Program-made: the position numbers and the translations under genes
Notes under the pieces: model-generated
Told to the model about the DNA's origin: nothing
The model's database searches: none
What the model saw: only the letters and a program-made list of their open reading frames with translations
Part shown: positions 23,344 through 30,813 of the stretch, in pieces
How the letters are laid out: each line of letters begins with the position of its first letter
Position numbering within the stretch: position 1 is the first letter of the stretch
Source: Hydrogenophaga sp. 2FB
GTDB lineage: Bacteria; Pseudomonadota; Gammaproteobacteria; Burkholderiales; Burkholderiaceae_C
Assembly (NCBI RefSeq): GCF_005503365.1
Contig: NZ_SCML01000062.1
Span: 1 to 37,487 of the forward strand
Length of the DNA: 37,487 bases
Direction of reading: 5' to 3'

Positions 23344-24426
23344 TTATCGCTTTTCCAGTACGAAGCCGAGCAGCTGGCTGCACAGATCGGCCTGGGCCAG
23401 CAGGCGTTGCCGTGCGGCGAGGGCGCAGTCGCCCCAGGCTTCCAGGGTGCCGGCGTCGGGCCAGATGGCCGACGCCGCGCCGATGCCGTTCCAGGCGCGG
23501 TGAAAGTCGCGCAGGGTGGCCGGTGCTTGAAGCCAGTCCAGAAAAGCCTCGAGCTTGGCGTGGTGCGCGTCGTCGTGTTGCGGGTAGATGTGCCACACGA
23601 AGGGCTTGCCGGCCCAGAGAGCGCGCGCCAACGAGTCTTCGCCCCGCACGAAATTGAGGTCGGTCACCCAGAGCAGGTGGTCGAAGTCGTGCTGGGTCAG
23701 AAGGGGAAGGGCATGCAACTGGCAGCCCGGGTCGGTGGGTGCACCGGCGGCCTGCGCCGCGTGCCAGGCCCGCCCGGGGGTGACCAGCCAGTCGCTGGGC
23801 GTTTCATCTCTTGCGGCCTGTTGCAGCACGGCGGGCAGGGCGGCCGGTTCGTAACAGAACAGGCTGACGCGGCGCGTGTGGGCGCGCACGGGCAGGCGCA
23901 GGTCGGCCAGCCAGGCCTCCGCGTCAAACGCCGCCTGCCGCGCCAGCAGATCGTTCTCGCGCAAGAGGCCACCCGTGCGCGGGGTGAAACCCGGGTAGAA
24001 GAACCATTTGGTGACGAGGCCCCGCAGGAGCCCGCTCATGACGGGCGAGGGCAGGCGGTGCGAGCGCTCCACGTAGGACTCGGCGCTGAGGTATTCGAGG
24101 TTGATCCAGACCGGCGCGCGCGCGCCGCCCGCCACCTGGGCGGCGAGGGCTTCGACGCACTCGGGTGGGGGCTCGCAGCCGAAGGCCTCGATCCACACAT
24201 CGGCGGGCGGGTGGTCGTTTGCGGGCAGCGGCGAGGTCCAGTGCAGCACCTCGATGCCGGGCACGTTTCCTTGCAGCGCGCCGGGCGCCATCCAGGCCAG
24301 GGCCTGTGGGTCGTCGAGCCACAGGCGTACGTGTTCACCCCGGCGCGCCAGCTCGGCAGAGAGCCGCCAGCACACGCCGACGTCGCCGAAGTTGTCGATC
24401 ACCTTGCAGAAAATGTCCCAACGCAT
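23344..24426 (-). CDS. earP: EF-P arginine-32 rhamnosyltransferase EarP
   Basis: Inverting GT-B glycosyltransferase that moves rhamnose from dTDP-rhamnose to Arg32 of EF-P; 360 aa (formerly DUF2331). The N-terminal catalytic loop DNFGDVGVCWRLSAELA carries Asp11 and Asp15, and the donor-site motif DLNFVRGEDSLARALWAGKPFVWHIYPQ carries Glu263. These correspond to the acidic residues shown to matter in Pseudomonas and Neisseria enzymes. INLEYLSAESYVERSH is another family hallmark. ATG 24426 is preferred: it starts exactly at the conserved MRWDIFCKVIDNFGD, while the frame open to 24594 adds a non-conserved stretch overlapping the uvrC promoter region. It is linked with efp, as in many betaproteobacteria. 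Confidence 0.95.
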   Translation of the reverse strand: MRWDIFCKVIDNFGDVGVCWRLSAELARRGEHVRLWLDDPQALAWMAPGALQGNVPGIEVLHWTSPLPANDHPPADVWIEAFGCEPPPECVEALAAQVAGGARAPVWINLEYLSAESYVERSHRLPSPVMSGLLRGLVTKWFFYPGFTPRTGGLLRENDLLARQAAFDAEAWLADLRLPVRAHTRRVSLFCYEPAALPAVLQQAARDETPSDWLVTPGRAWHAAQAAGAPTDPGCQLHALPLLTQHDFDHLLWVTDLNFVRGEDSLARALWAGKPFVWHIYPQHDDAHHAKLEAFLDWLQAPATLRDFHRAWNGIGAASAIWPDAGTLEAWGDCALAARQRLLAQADLCSQLLGFVLEKR

Positions 24427-24534
24427 GACCGCGATTGTCGGGGCTGGACGGCCGGGCGACCGTTTGCAAGCGCTGCCTATGAGGCCCACAGGGCCGCTGA
24501 AGGCGTGTGAGGGGCGAAACCATTGCTGATGAAG

Positions 24535-24550
24535 CCCATCTGTAGATGGG
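24535..24550. promoter_or_regulatory. 16-bp palindrome upstream of uvrC
   Basis: CCCATCTGTAGATGGG has perfect 7-bp arms separated by GT. It lies 30 bp upstream of the uvrC ATG in the earP/uvrC divergent region. It does not resemble a LexA box. It could be an operator or an RNA hairpin in the uvrC leader; nothing in the window identifies the factor. Confidence 0.35.
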
Positions 24551-24580
24551 GGCGGGAGCGTCGGGCCACAATACGCGCCC

Positions 24581-26671
24581 ATGTCCGACAACACGCATTC
24601 CGACCAACTGCTGAGCGAAGTGGCGGCCCTGCCGGGGCTGCCCGGCGTGTACCGCTACTTCGATGCCCAGGGCCAACTGCTCTATGTGGGCAAGGCGCGC
24701 AACCTCAAGAAGCGCGTGTCGAGCTACTTCCAGAAGACCCACGACGGCACGCGCATCGGCCACATGATCAGCAAGATCGTGCGCATGGAAACCACGGTGG
24801 TGCGTTCCGAGGCCGAGGCGCTGCTGCTGGAGAACAACCTCATCAAGACGTTGAACCCCAAGTTCAACATCCTGTTCCGCGACGACAAGAGCTACCCCTA
24901 TCTCAAGATCACCGGCACGCGCGAGGTCTTCAAGCCCTCGGCGCGCATCCCTTCGCCATCGCAGGCGTTCCCGCGCATGGCCTATTACCGGGGCGTGGTG
25001 GACCGCCGCCACAGCTACTACGGCCCTTACCCCAGCGCCTGGGCGGTAAAGGAATCCATCACGCTGTTGCAGAAGGTGTTTCGCTTGCGCACTTGCGAAG
25101 ACACGGTGTTCGCCAACCGCACGCGGCCCTGCCTGCTGTACCAGATCAAGCGCTGCAGCGGGCCCTGCGTCGACCTGATCGACCACGAGGCCTACGCGCA
25201 GGACGTGCTCGACGCCGAGCGTTTTCTGCGCGGCGAAACCCAGGCCGTGCTCGACACGCTGGAGCAGCGCATGCTCGCGCACGCCGAGAAGCTGGAGTTC
25301 GAACAGGCGGCCGAGATCCGCAACCAGATGAGCGCGCTCTCGCGCGTGCTGCACCAGCAGGCCATGGACACCGTGTCCGACCAGGACGTGGACGTGCTCG
25401 CGGTGAAGGTGCATGGCGGTCGCGCCTGCGTGAACCTGGCCATGATCCGCGGCGGCCGCCATCTGGGCGACCGGCCTTACTTCCCCGCCCACGTGGACGA
25501 CGCCACCGCCATCGGCAACGCGCTGGCCGAGGAGGGCGAGGAAGGCGCCAAACCGGCCGACCCCGCCGAGCGCGTGGCCGTTCAGGTGCTCGAGGCCTTC
25601 ATCGCGCAGCACTATCTGGGCGTGGCGATGCCGCACACCCTGGTGACCAGCCACCCGGTGGGAAAATCGCTGCTGGACGCCCTGACCGAACAGATCGGCG
25701 CGAAGGTGAACGCCGTGCACCACCCGCGCGAGCACCGCCGCATCTGGCTCGAAATGGCGCAGAAGAACGCCGACATCGCGTTGGCGCGCCTGCTGGCCGA
25801 AGAAGGCAGCCAGCAAGCCCGAACCCGAGCGCTGGCCGACGCGCTGCACCTGCCCGACGACCAGCTCGACACGTTGCGTGTCGAATGCTTCGACATCTCG
25901 CACACCGCCGGTGAATCCACCCAGGCCTCGTGCGTGGTGTTCGAAGGCCACAAGATGCAGAACAGCCAGTACCGCCGCTACAAGATCGAAGGCATCACTC
26001 CGGGCGATGACTACGCCGCGATGCGCCAGGTGCTGTTGCGACGCTACGGGCGGATCGCCGAGGCGATGCGGGAAGAAGGGGCTGGAGAGGTGGCGACGCC
26101 GGAGGTGGAGATCCCCGTCGATGCGCAACCCGACGCCACTGTTCGGGCCGAGCCGGTCGTTGCCCTCGCCGATCAGGAGCCTTCACCCACCGAGCCGACC
26201 GTCGAGTCCATCGCCGGACCGCGCATGCCCGACCTCGTGCTGATCGACGGCGGCAAGGGCCAGGTGAGCATGGCGCGCGAGGTGTTCGAGCAACTCGGCC
26301 TGGACCTGTCGCTCATCGTCGGCGTGGAAAAAGGCGAGGGCCGCAAGGTCGGCCTGGAAGAGCTGGTGTTCGCCGATGGCCGCGAGAAGGTGTACCTCGG
26401 CCACGACTCCGCCGCACTCATGCTCGTGGCCCAGATCCGCGACGAAGCCCACCGCTTCGCCATCACTGGCATGCGCGCGCAACGCGCGAAGGTGCGCACG
26501 GGGGGCAGCAAACTCGAAGACATTCCGGGTGTGGGCCCCAAGAAGCGCGCGCGGTTGTTGCAGCGCTTTGGGGGTGTGCGTGGCGTGGCTTCTGCCAGCG
26601 TGGAAGACCTCAGCACGGTGGAAGGCATCTCGACCGAGTTGGCGGATGCCATCTACCGGGCTCTGCATTGA
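24581..26671 (+). CDS. uvrC: Excinuclease ABC subunit C
   Basis: Makes both incisions in nucleotide excision repair with UvrB. It has 696 aa against about 610 in E. coli. The GIY-YIG nuclease domain is at about 16-95 (PGVYRYFDAQGQLLYVGKAR). A Cys-rich segment RTCEDTVFANRTRPCLLYQIKRCSGPC comes next, then the UVR helix EKLEFEQAAEIRNQMSAL. The RNase H-like C-terminal nuclease follows, with RVECFDISHTAGESTQASCVVF and LVLIDGGKGQ, and tandem helix-hairpin-helices end the protein (DIPGVGPKKRARLLQRFGG). The extra length is mainly an acidic, Pro/Glu/Ala-rich insert at about 497-545 inside the C-terminal nuclease domain. It is not followed directly by pgsA; two leftward genes intervene. Confidence 0.97.
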   Translation: MSDNTHSDQLLSEVAALPGLPGVYRYFDAQGQLLYVGKARNLKKRVSSYFQKTHDGTRIGHMISKIVRMETTVVRSEAEALLLENNLIKTLNPKFNILFRDDKSYPYLKITGTREVFKPSARIPSPSQAFPRMAYYRGVVDRRHSYYGPYPSAWAVKESITLLQKVFRLRTCEDTVFANRTRPCLLYQIKRCSGPCVDLIDHEAYAQDVLDAERFLRGETQAVLDTLEQRMLAHAEKLEFEQAAEIRNQMSALSRVLHQQAMDTVSDQDVDVLAVKVHGGRACVNLAMIRGGRHLGDRPYFPAHVDDATAIGNALAEEGEEGAKPADPAERVAVQVLEAFIAQHYLGVAMPHTLVTSHPVGKSLLDALTEQIGAKVNAVHHPREHRRIWLEMAQKNADIALARLLAEEGSQQARTRALADALHLPDDQLDTLRVECFDISHTAGESTQASCVVFEGHKMQNSQYRRYKIEGITPGDDYAAMRQVLLRRYGRIAEAMREEGAGEVATPEVEIPVDAQPDATVRAEPVVALADQEPSPTEPTVESIAGPRMPDLVLIDGGKGQVSMAREVFEQLGLDLSLIVGVEKGEGRKVGLEELVFADGREKVYLGHDSAALMLVAQIRDEAHRFAITGMRAQRAKVRTGGSKLEDIPGVGPKKRARLLQRFGGVRGVASASVEDLSTVEGISTELADAIYRALH

Positions 26672-26673
26672 GC

Positions 26674-26702
26674 GCTGGACACGGCGTTGCGCCGTGTCCA
26701 GC
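26674..26702. terminator. Hairpin between uvrC and lipoprotein gene
   Basis: GCTGGACACGGC (26674-26685) pairs perfectly with GCCGTGTCCAGC (26691-26702) over GTTGC. It starts right after the uvrC stop and ends 4 bp before the stop of the convergent gene. T-runs are poor, so rho-independence is uncertain, but the position suggests a shared bidirectional terminator. Confidence 0.6.
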
Positions 26703-26706
26703 CATG

Positions 26707-27438
26707 TCAATTTTCGGTGAGCAGTTCAGGCAGCCTGGCCATCACGCGGGCTTCACAAGCGTCGAGCGTCTCATCCAGCGACTGTCGAACAAGCTGGTAG
26801 TCGTCTTGCGCCCAGCGGGTGCGGGGCAAGGGCTCGGCAGAGACGTCGCTGCAGTCGACCACCACATTGGGACTGAGTGTCCAGAAGTTGGGACCTTCCC
26901 GGCGTTTGAACACCTCCAGTTTCGTCTGGAGCTGGTAGGTTTCTTCGTCGGTGCCCGTCAGCGCGTGGTAGACCAGACTCGAACTGCCTCCGGCAACGAC
27001 CAGAGGATTTTCATAGACGCGGTTGGTCAACGCGGCATTGCTCGCAATGGCAGCGTCGACCTTTTCCTGCAGCCGCGTCACGAAGTCGGTGGGGATCGGG
27101 TTGCGAAGATGGTCCCGGTGGGTCACGTCTTCGATGCGATCTCCTCGAAGGTCGTCCTTGCTGAAGGGTTGCACGCCGATGCCGCCAACCAGTGCGAGCA
27201 TGGCGACGTTGAGAAAGACCTGCGCAGCCACCGCTTTGCCCGTGGTGGAACGGCTCACGATGGTGATTTCTTCGGGGGTGCTCTTGAGTCGGTAGCCGCT
27301 CGGGGATGCTTGGGAGTAGGTCACGCGCAAGGGCGTTGCGGTGGGCGATTGGGCTTCGGTGGTGGGCGTGCTGGCACAGGCGCACAGCATGGCCGCGACG
27401 ATGATCGGCACCGGCCAGCGTGGTGGATGGGTGAACAT
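26707..27438 (-). CDS. Hypothetical lipoprotein between uvrC and pgsA
   Basis: No family recognised; 243 aa. The N-terminus PPRWPVPIIVAAMLCACAS is a lipoprotein signal with lipobox LCAC, so an envelope location is predicted. A short hydrophobic segment (VFLNVAMLALVGGIGV, about 75-92) may be a second membrane contact. The C-terminal half is hydrophilic with PNVVVDCSDVSAEPLPRTRW and a helical end QSLDETLDACEARVMARLPEL. Its ATG overlaps the upstream gene's stop (TGATG at 27436-27440), so the two are translationally coupled and probably work together. Base composition looks less GC-rich than uvrC and pgsA. No toxin, immunity or enzyme motif is evident. Confidence 0.75.
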   Translation of the reverse strand: MFTHPPRWPVPIIVAAMLCACASTPTTEAQSPTATPLRVTYSQASPSGYRLKSTPEEITIVSRSTTGKAVAAQVFLNVAMLALVGGIGVQPFSKDDLRGDRIEDVTHRDHLRNPIPTDFVTRLQEKVDAAIASNAALTNRVYENPLVVAGGSSSLVYHALTGTDEETYQLQTKLEVFKRREGPNFWTLSPNVVVDCSDVSAEPLPRTRWAQDDYQLVRQSLDETLDACEARVMARLPELLTEN

Positions 27439-28040
27439 CAGCGGACCAGGAACTTCGTGCCGTCGATCTGGGTCGGGTAGCCCGTGCCGTCAAGGGGGAG
27501 CGCGCCGCCAGCGATGCTGAGGAACAGCTTGGCGTCCTTCACGTCCGCGAGAAATTTCTTGCCTACGATCTCGCTGAGCGTGCCATCGGGGAGCTTGTTC
27601 AGCACGAGGCCGAGGCCGCCGTCGGCTCCGCTCGAACTGGCGGTCCAGGCGCCAGTGCCCTTCATCACGTTGTCGCGACCATCGAGCACGGTTTTCACAG
27701 GCGACACCAGGATGGTGTCCGTGACCAGGCCGCGCTTGACCATGCAGGCGGCGTCATCGAACACCAAGGCCGCGAAAGCAATGCGAAGCGATGCGCCCTC
27801 CACTGTGACGTTGACGTCTCGCAAGTGGTAGCGGTAGGCATTGTTGTAAGGGAAGTTGGCGAGACACGCGACCGGGGTGTTGGGTTTCCAGATGCCTGCG
27901 AACTCGGTCAACGAGAGGGGTGCATCGGTGGGTGCGCTCGCGTTGGCGCCGCTGCCACTTCCGCCACTCCCGCCGCCACCTCCGCAGGCGGTGAGAGACA
28001 GCGCGACAAGGGATGCGAGAAAAGTGTGTGTGACGTTCAT
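27438..28040 (-). CDS. Hypothetical lipoprotein with Gly/Ser linker, coupled to the next gene
   Basis: No family recognised; 200 aa. The signal MNVTHTFLASLVALSLTACG has lipobox LTAC. It is followed by a Gly/Ser-rich linker of about 15 residues, as in surface or outer-membrane lipoproteins of Burkholderiales. The remainder begins SLTEFAGIWKPNTPVAC and is predicted mostly beta, with two cysteines (in TPVACLANFP and DDAACMVKRG) that may form a disulfide. SLTEFAGIW-type openings occur in small extracellular beta-barrel domains, but this is only a resemblance. It is first of a two-gene leftward unit inserted between uvrC and pgsA. ATG 28040 was chosen because it starts a complete signal peptide; the ribosome site is weak. 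Confidence 0.72.
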   Translation of the reverse strand: MNVTHTFLASLVALSLTACGGGGGSGGSGSGANASAPTDAPLSLTEFAGIWKPNTPVACLANFPYNNAYRYHLRDVNVTVEGASLRIAFAALVFDDAACMVKRGLVTDTILVSPVKTVLDGRDNVMKGTGAWTASSSGADGGLGLVLNKLPDGTLSEIVGKKFLADVKDAKLFLSIAGGALPLDGTGYPTQIDGTKFLVR

Positions 28041-28339
28041 GAGATGTGTTGAAGCAATGTCGCGGGGCGTGCAGACCAGAGCCAACGACCGGCCCCGCAG
28101 CGCGGTCGTTGAGGTTGGAAAAACGGTGTCTGACCTGGTCGCCGCGAGGCATCGGGGCGGGTGCTGGCCGGCGGTTCACTTCGCTCGAAGGAAGCGGGCT
28201 TGCCAGCGCGTGGGTCAGCGCGGCAGCGATCAAACCAGAAGGCCTGGCTTTTTTGAATACTTCAGATGTACTAATTTGCACATCAAGCGGGCGTCCCGGG
28301 AAAAGACGCCGCAGCTGCGGTCAACGCATAATCCCAGCC
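28041..28339. other. 299-bp intergenic region upstream of pgsA
   Basis: No convincing gene. It holds a perfect inverted repeat CAACGACCG (28083-28091) / CGGTCGTTG (28103-28111), which could be a hairpin or an operator for the leftward lipoprotein pair. An AT-rich stretch near 28250-28285 (TTTTTTGAATAC, GATGTACTAATTTGCAC) probably contains the pgsA promoter, though no well-spaced -35/-10 pair stands out. Short open frames here give no recognisable protein. Confidence 0.5.
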
Positions 28340-28909
28340 ATGTTCTTCAACATCCCCACCTTGCTCACCTGGGCACGCATCGTCGCCATCCCGTTGATCG
28401 TGGGGGTGTTCTATCTGGAGAACATGAGCGTTGCGGAGCAGAACCTGATCGCCACTGTCATGTTCATCGTGTTCGCGCTGACCGATTGGGCAGACGGCTA
28501 CCTGGCCCGCAAACTCAACCAGACCTCGGCCTTCGGCGCCTTCCTCGATCCGGTGGCCGACAAGTTCCTCGTGTGCGCCAGCCTGCTGGTGCTGGTGCAC
28601 CTGGACCGCGCCGACGTGTTCGTGGCGCTAATCATCATCGGCCGAGAAATCGCGATCTCGTCCTTGCGCGAGTGGATGGCGATCATCGGTGCGACCAAGA
28701 GCGTGGCCGTGCACATGATCGGCAAGGTCAAGACCATGGTGCAGATGATTGCGATTCCCTTCCTGCTGTTCAACGGCACGCTGTTCGGCGTCATCGACAC
28801 GCAGGTGTGGGGCACCTGGTTGATCTGGATCTCGGCCGTGTTGACCATCTGGTCCATGGTCTATTACCTGCAGAAGGCCATCCCCGAGATCCGCTCCAAG
28901 TCGCATTGA
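28340..28909 (+). CDS. pgsA: CDP-diacylglycerol--glycerol-3-phosphate 3-phosphatidyltransferase
   Basis: Makes phosphatidylglycerophosphate from CDP-diacylglycerol and glycerol-3-phosphate, the committed step to phosphatidylglycerol and cardiolipin, in the inner membrane. It has 189 aa and about six helices. The CDP-alcohol phosphotransferase motif is complete: D-x-x-DG-x-x-AR-x8-G-x3-D-x3-D in DWADGYLARKLNQTSAFG and AFLDPVADK. The N-terminal FFNIPTLLTWARIVAIPLIV and REIAISSLREWMA are also characteristic. ATG 28340 starts the conserved N-terminus. In many proteobacteria pgsA directly follows uvrC; here 1.67 kb separates them. The DMT transporter gene begins 10 bp downstream. Confidence 0.96.
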   Translation: MFFNIPTLLTWARIVAIPLIVGVFYLENMSVAEQNLIATVMFIVFALTDWADGYLARKLNQTSAFGAFLDPVADKFLVCASLLVLVHLDRADVFVALIIIGREIAISSLREWMAIIGATKSVAVHMIGKVKTMVQMIAIPFLLFNGTLFGVIDTQVWGTWLIWISAVLTIWSMVYYLQKAIPEIRSKSH

Positions 28910-28919
28910 GGAAGCGGCC

Positions 28920-29816
28920 ATGAACGCCCCGACGTCCACGCAAGACAACGCATGGCTGCGCGCCATGCCCTGGGTGTTCGTGCTGATCTGGAGCACTGGT
29001 TTCATCGTCGCGCGCTACGGCATGCCGCACGCGCCACCCATGAAGTTCCTCGCGGTGCGTTACGCGCTCTCCATCGCCTGCTTCCTGCCCTGGATTCTTC
29101 TGTCCGGCGTGAAGTGGCCCAGCAGCCGCGCCCAGTGGTTCCATCTGGCTGTCACCGGTGTGCTGATGCACGCGGGCTACCTTGGCGGCGTGTGGGCGGC
29201 GGTGAAGGCCGGCATGGGCTCGGGCCTGTCTTCGCTCATCGTGGGTCTTCAGCCGGTGCTCACCGCCATCTGGCTCTCGGGCACCGGCTCCAAAGTGTCG
29301 AAGCGCCAATGGCTGGGCCTGGTGCTGGGCTTTGCCGGCCTGGTGCTGGTGGTCTCGCGCAAGTTCGGCGCGGGTGGGCCGGGCGATCAGGCGAACTGGC
29401 TCAACCTCTCGTTCGCCGTGATGGCGCTGTTCGCCATCACCGTGGGCACGCTGTACCAGAAGCGCTTCGTTGCCGCGTGCGACGTGCGCACCGCCAACGC
29501 GGTGCAACTGCTGGCGGCGCTGCTCGTCACCTTGCCGCTCGCGCTGCTGGAAGCCGAACGGATGGACTGGAACGGCGAGCTCATCGGCGCCATGGCCTGG
29601 TCGGTGCTGGGCCTCACGCTGGGCGGCAGCTCGCTGCTCTACATGCTGATTCAGCGGGGCGCGGCGGCCTCGGTCACGAGCTTGATGTACCTCGTGCCAC
29701 CGTGCACCGCGTTGATTGCATGGGTGCTGTTCGCCGAACCCATCACCGCCGTCACCCTGGCCGGCACGGCGCTCACCGCGTTCGGCGTGAGCCTGGTGGT
29801 GCGGGCGGCGCGCTGA
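28920..29816 (+). CDS. DMT-superfamily transporter, EamA domain
   Basis: Inner-membrane exporter of the drug/metabolite transporter superfamily, 298 aa, with ten helices arranged as two EamA repeats. The first repeat contains WVFVLIWSTGFIVARYGMPHAPPMKFLAVRYA and the second ends LMYLVPPCTALIAWVLFAEPIT, the usual EamA end motif. The substrate is unknown; relatives export amino acids or metabolites. ATG 28920 follows GAGGA by 7 nt. It is probably co-transcribed with pgsA (10-bp gap). Its last 44 bp overlap the 3' end of the convergent LysR gene. Confidence 0.9.
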   Translation: MNAPTSTQDNAWLRAMPWVFVLIWSTGFIVARYGMPHAPPMKFLAVRYALSIACFLPWILLSGVKWPSSRAQWFHLAVTGVLMHAGYLGGVWAAVKAGMGSGLSSLIVGLQPVLTAIWLSGTGSKVSKRQWLGLVLGFAGLVLVVSRKFGAGGPGDQANWLNLSFAVMALFAITVGTLYQKRFVAACDVRTANAVQLLAALLVTLPLALLEAERMDWNGELIGAMAWSVLGLTLGGSSLLYMLIQRGAAASVTSLMYLVPPCTALIAWVLFAEPITAVTLAGTALTAFGVSLVVRAAR

Positions 29817-30747
29817 CCGCCCCGCGTTTCCAGGGTTCTTTGCGGAAGCGCTCGGCCAGGAAGTCCACCAGCAGCCGGATCCGGCGTGGGCTCTGCGAGC
29901 GGTAGGGCGCGAGCCAGTGGATGTCGGCGTCGGGCATGGCGTACGTCGGCAGCACCCGCACCAGTTCGCCGCTGGCGAGTTGGGGTGCGATGTCCCACAG
30001 GCTGCGGAGCATGAGTCCATGCCCCGCGAGGCACCAGTCGCGCACCAGCTCACCCGAATTGCTCGACATCGGGCCGCTCACCGGCACGTGCTGCACCTGC
30101 GCATCGTTTCCGCGTTGCAGGCGCCAATGATCGAAACGTTGCCCGGGCCCACCGTCGTTCTCCCGAACCACCAGGCACGCGTGTTGGGCCAGATCCTGCG
30201 GGGTGCGCGGCGTGCCATGGCGCTCGATGTAGGCGGGTGATGCGGCCAGCACGCGCTGGTTGGACGCCAGGCGGCGCGACACCCATTCGGCCGCGCGCTC
30301 GCGCGGCGCGTTCCAGAGCCAGATCGCACCATCGAAGCCTTCCACGGCCAGATCGGGCAACTGTTCTGTGAGTTGCACTTGCACCTGAACGCCCGGGTGT
30401 TGCAACTGAAACGCCGCCAACGCGGGCCCCACCCACAGCCGGCCAAAGCCGAAGGTGGCGACCACGCGGACGGGGCCGGCAGGCTCCGCCTGGCGTTCGC
30501 GCAACTCGGCCTCGACCTCCTTGAAGCTGCGCAGCAACTGCACCGCGCGTTCGCACAGCGTGTCCCCTTCGGCGGTGGGGCTCACGCGCCGGGTGGTGCG
30601 TTGGAACAGCCGCATGCCCAACTGCGCTTCCAGCGCCGCCAGCCGTTTGGTGACGGCCGAGGGCGCCACACGCAGCGCCCGAGCCGCCATCACCAGGCTG
30701 CCATGCTGGCGCACCGCGAGCACGAGCTCCAGATCGGGGCGGTCCAT
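29773..30747 (-). CDS. LysR-family regulator divergent from dehalogenase/dehydrogenase operon
   Basis: LysR transcriptional regulator, 324 aa. The helix-turn-helix lies at about 15-40 (GSLVMAARALRVAPSAVTKRLAALEAQLG), followed by the periplasmic-binding-like effector domain (VRVVATFGFGRLWVGPALAAF). ATG 30747 follows AAGGA closely. The C-terminal tail (APPAPPGSRRTR) is encoded antisense to the end of the EamA gene and extends the usual 300-aa length. Its divergence from the hydrolase-dehydrogenase operon resembles E. coli dmlR-dmlA, where a LysR protein activates D-malate dehydrogenase; by analogy it probably senses the operon's organic-acid substrate. The inducer is unknown. Confidence 0.9.
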   Translation of the reverse strand: MDRPDLELVLAVRQHGSLVMAARALRVAPSAVTKRLAALEAQLGMRLFQRTTRRVSPTAEGDTLCERAVQLLRSFKEVEAELRERQAEPAGPVRVVATFGFGRLWVGPALAAFQLQHPGVQVQVQLTEQLPDLAVEGFDGAIWLWNAPRERAAEWVSRRLASNQRVLAASPAYIERHGTPRTPQDLAQHACLVVRENDGGPGQRFDHWRLQRGNDAQVQHVPVSGPMSSNSGELVRDWCLAGHGLMLRSLWDIAPQLASGELVRVLPTYAMPDADIHWLAPYRSQSPRRIRLLVDFLAERFRKEPWKRGAVSAPPAPPGSRRTR

Positions 30748-30813
30748 ATTGTTTCCTTTTTGGAAGTAATCAATGGCTGCATTATTTCTGAATGTCGGGC
30801 TATGCTGGCGCCC
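30748..30813. promoter_or_regulatory. Divergent LysR control region
   Basis: This 66-bp region is AT-rich relative to its neighbours. It contains the imperfect dyad AATCAATGGCTGCATTATT (30768-30786), whose arms AATcAATG/CATTaTT make it a candidate LysR box. Promoters for both the LysR gene and the dehalogenase operon must lie here or overlap the coding starts. Confidence 0.45.

Noticed and set aside
24335..26128. 597-codon minus-strand frame opposite uvrC
   Set aside because: Antisense to a well-conserved uvrC, with His/Val/Gly-rich low-complexity translation typical of GC-rich shadows.
28041..28281. Possible pseudogene remnant upstream of pgsA on the minus strand
   Set aside because: The translation of this stretch resembles no protein I recognise, and base composition alone does not support a decayed gene.
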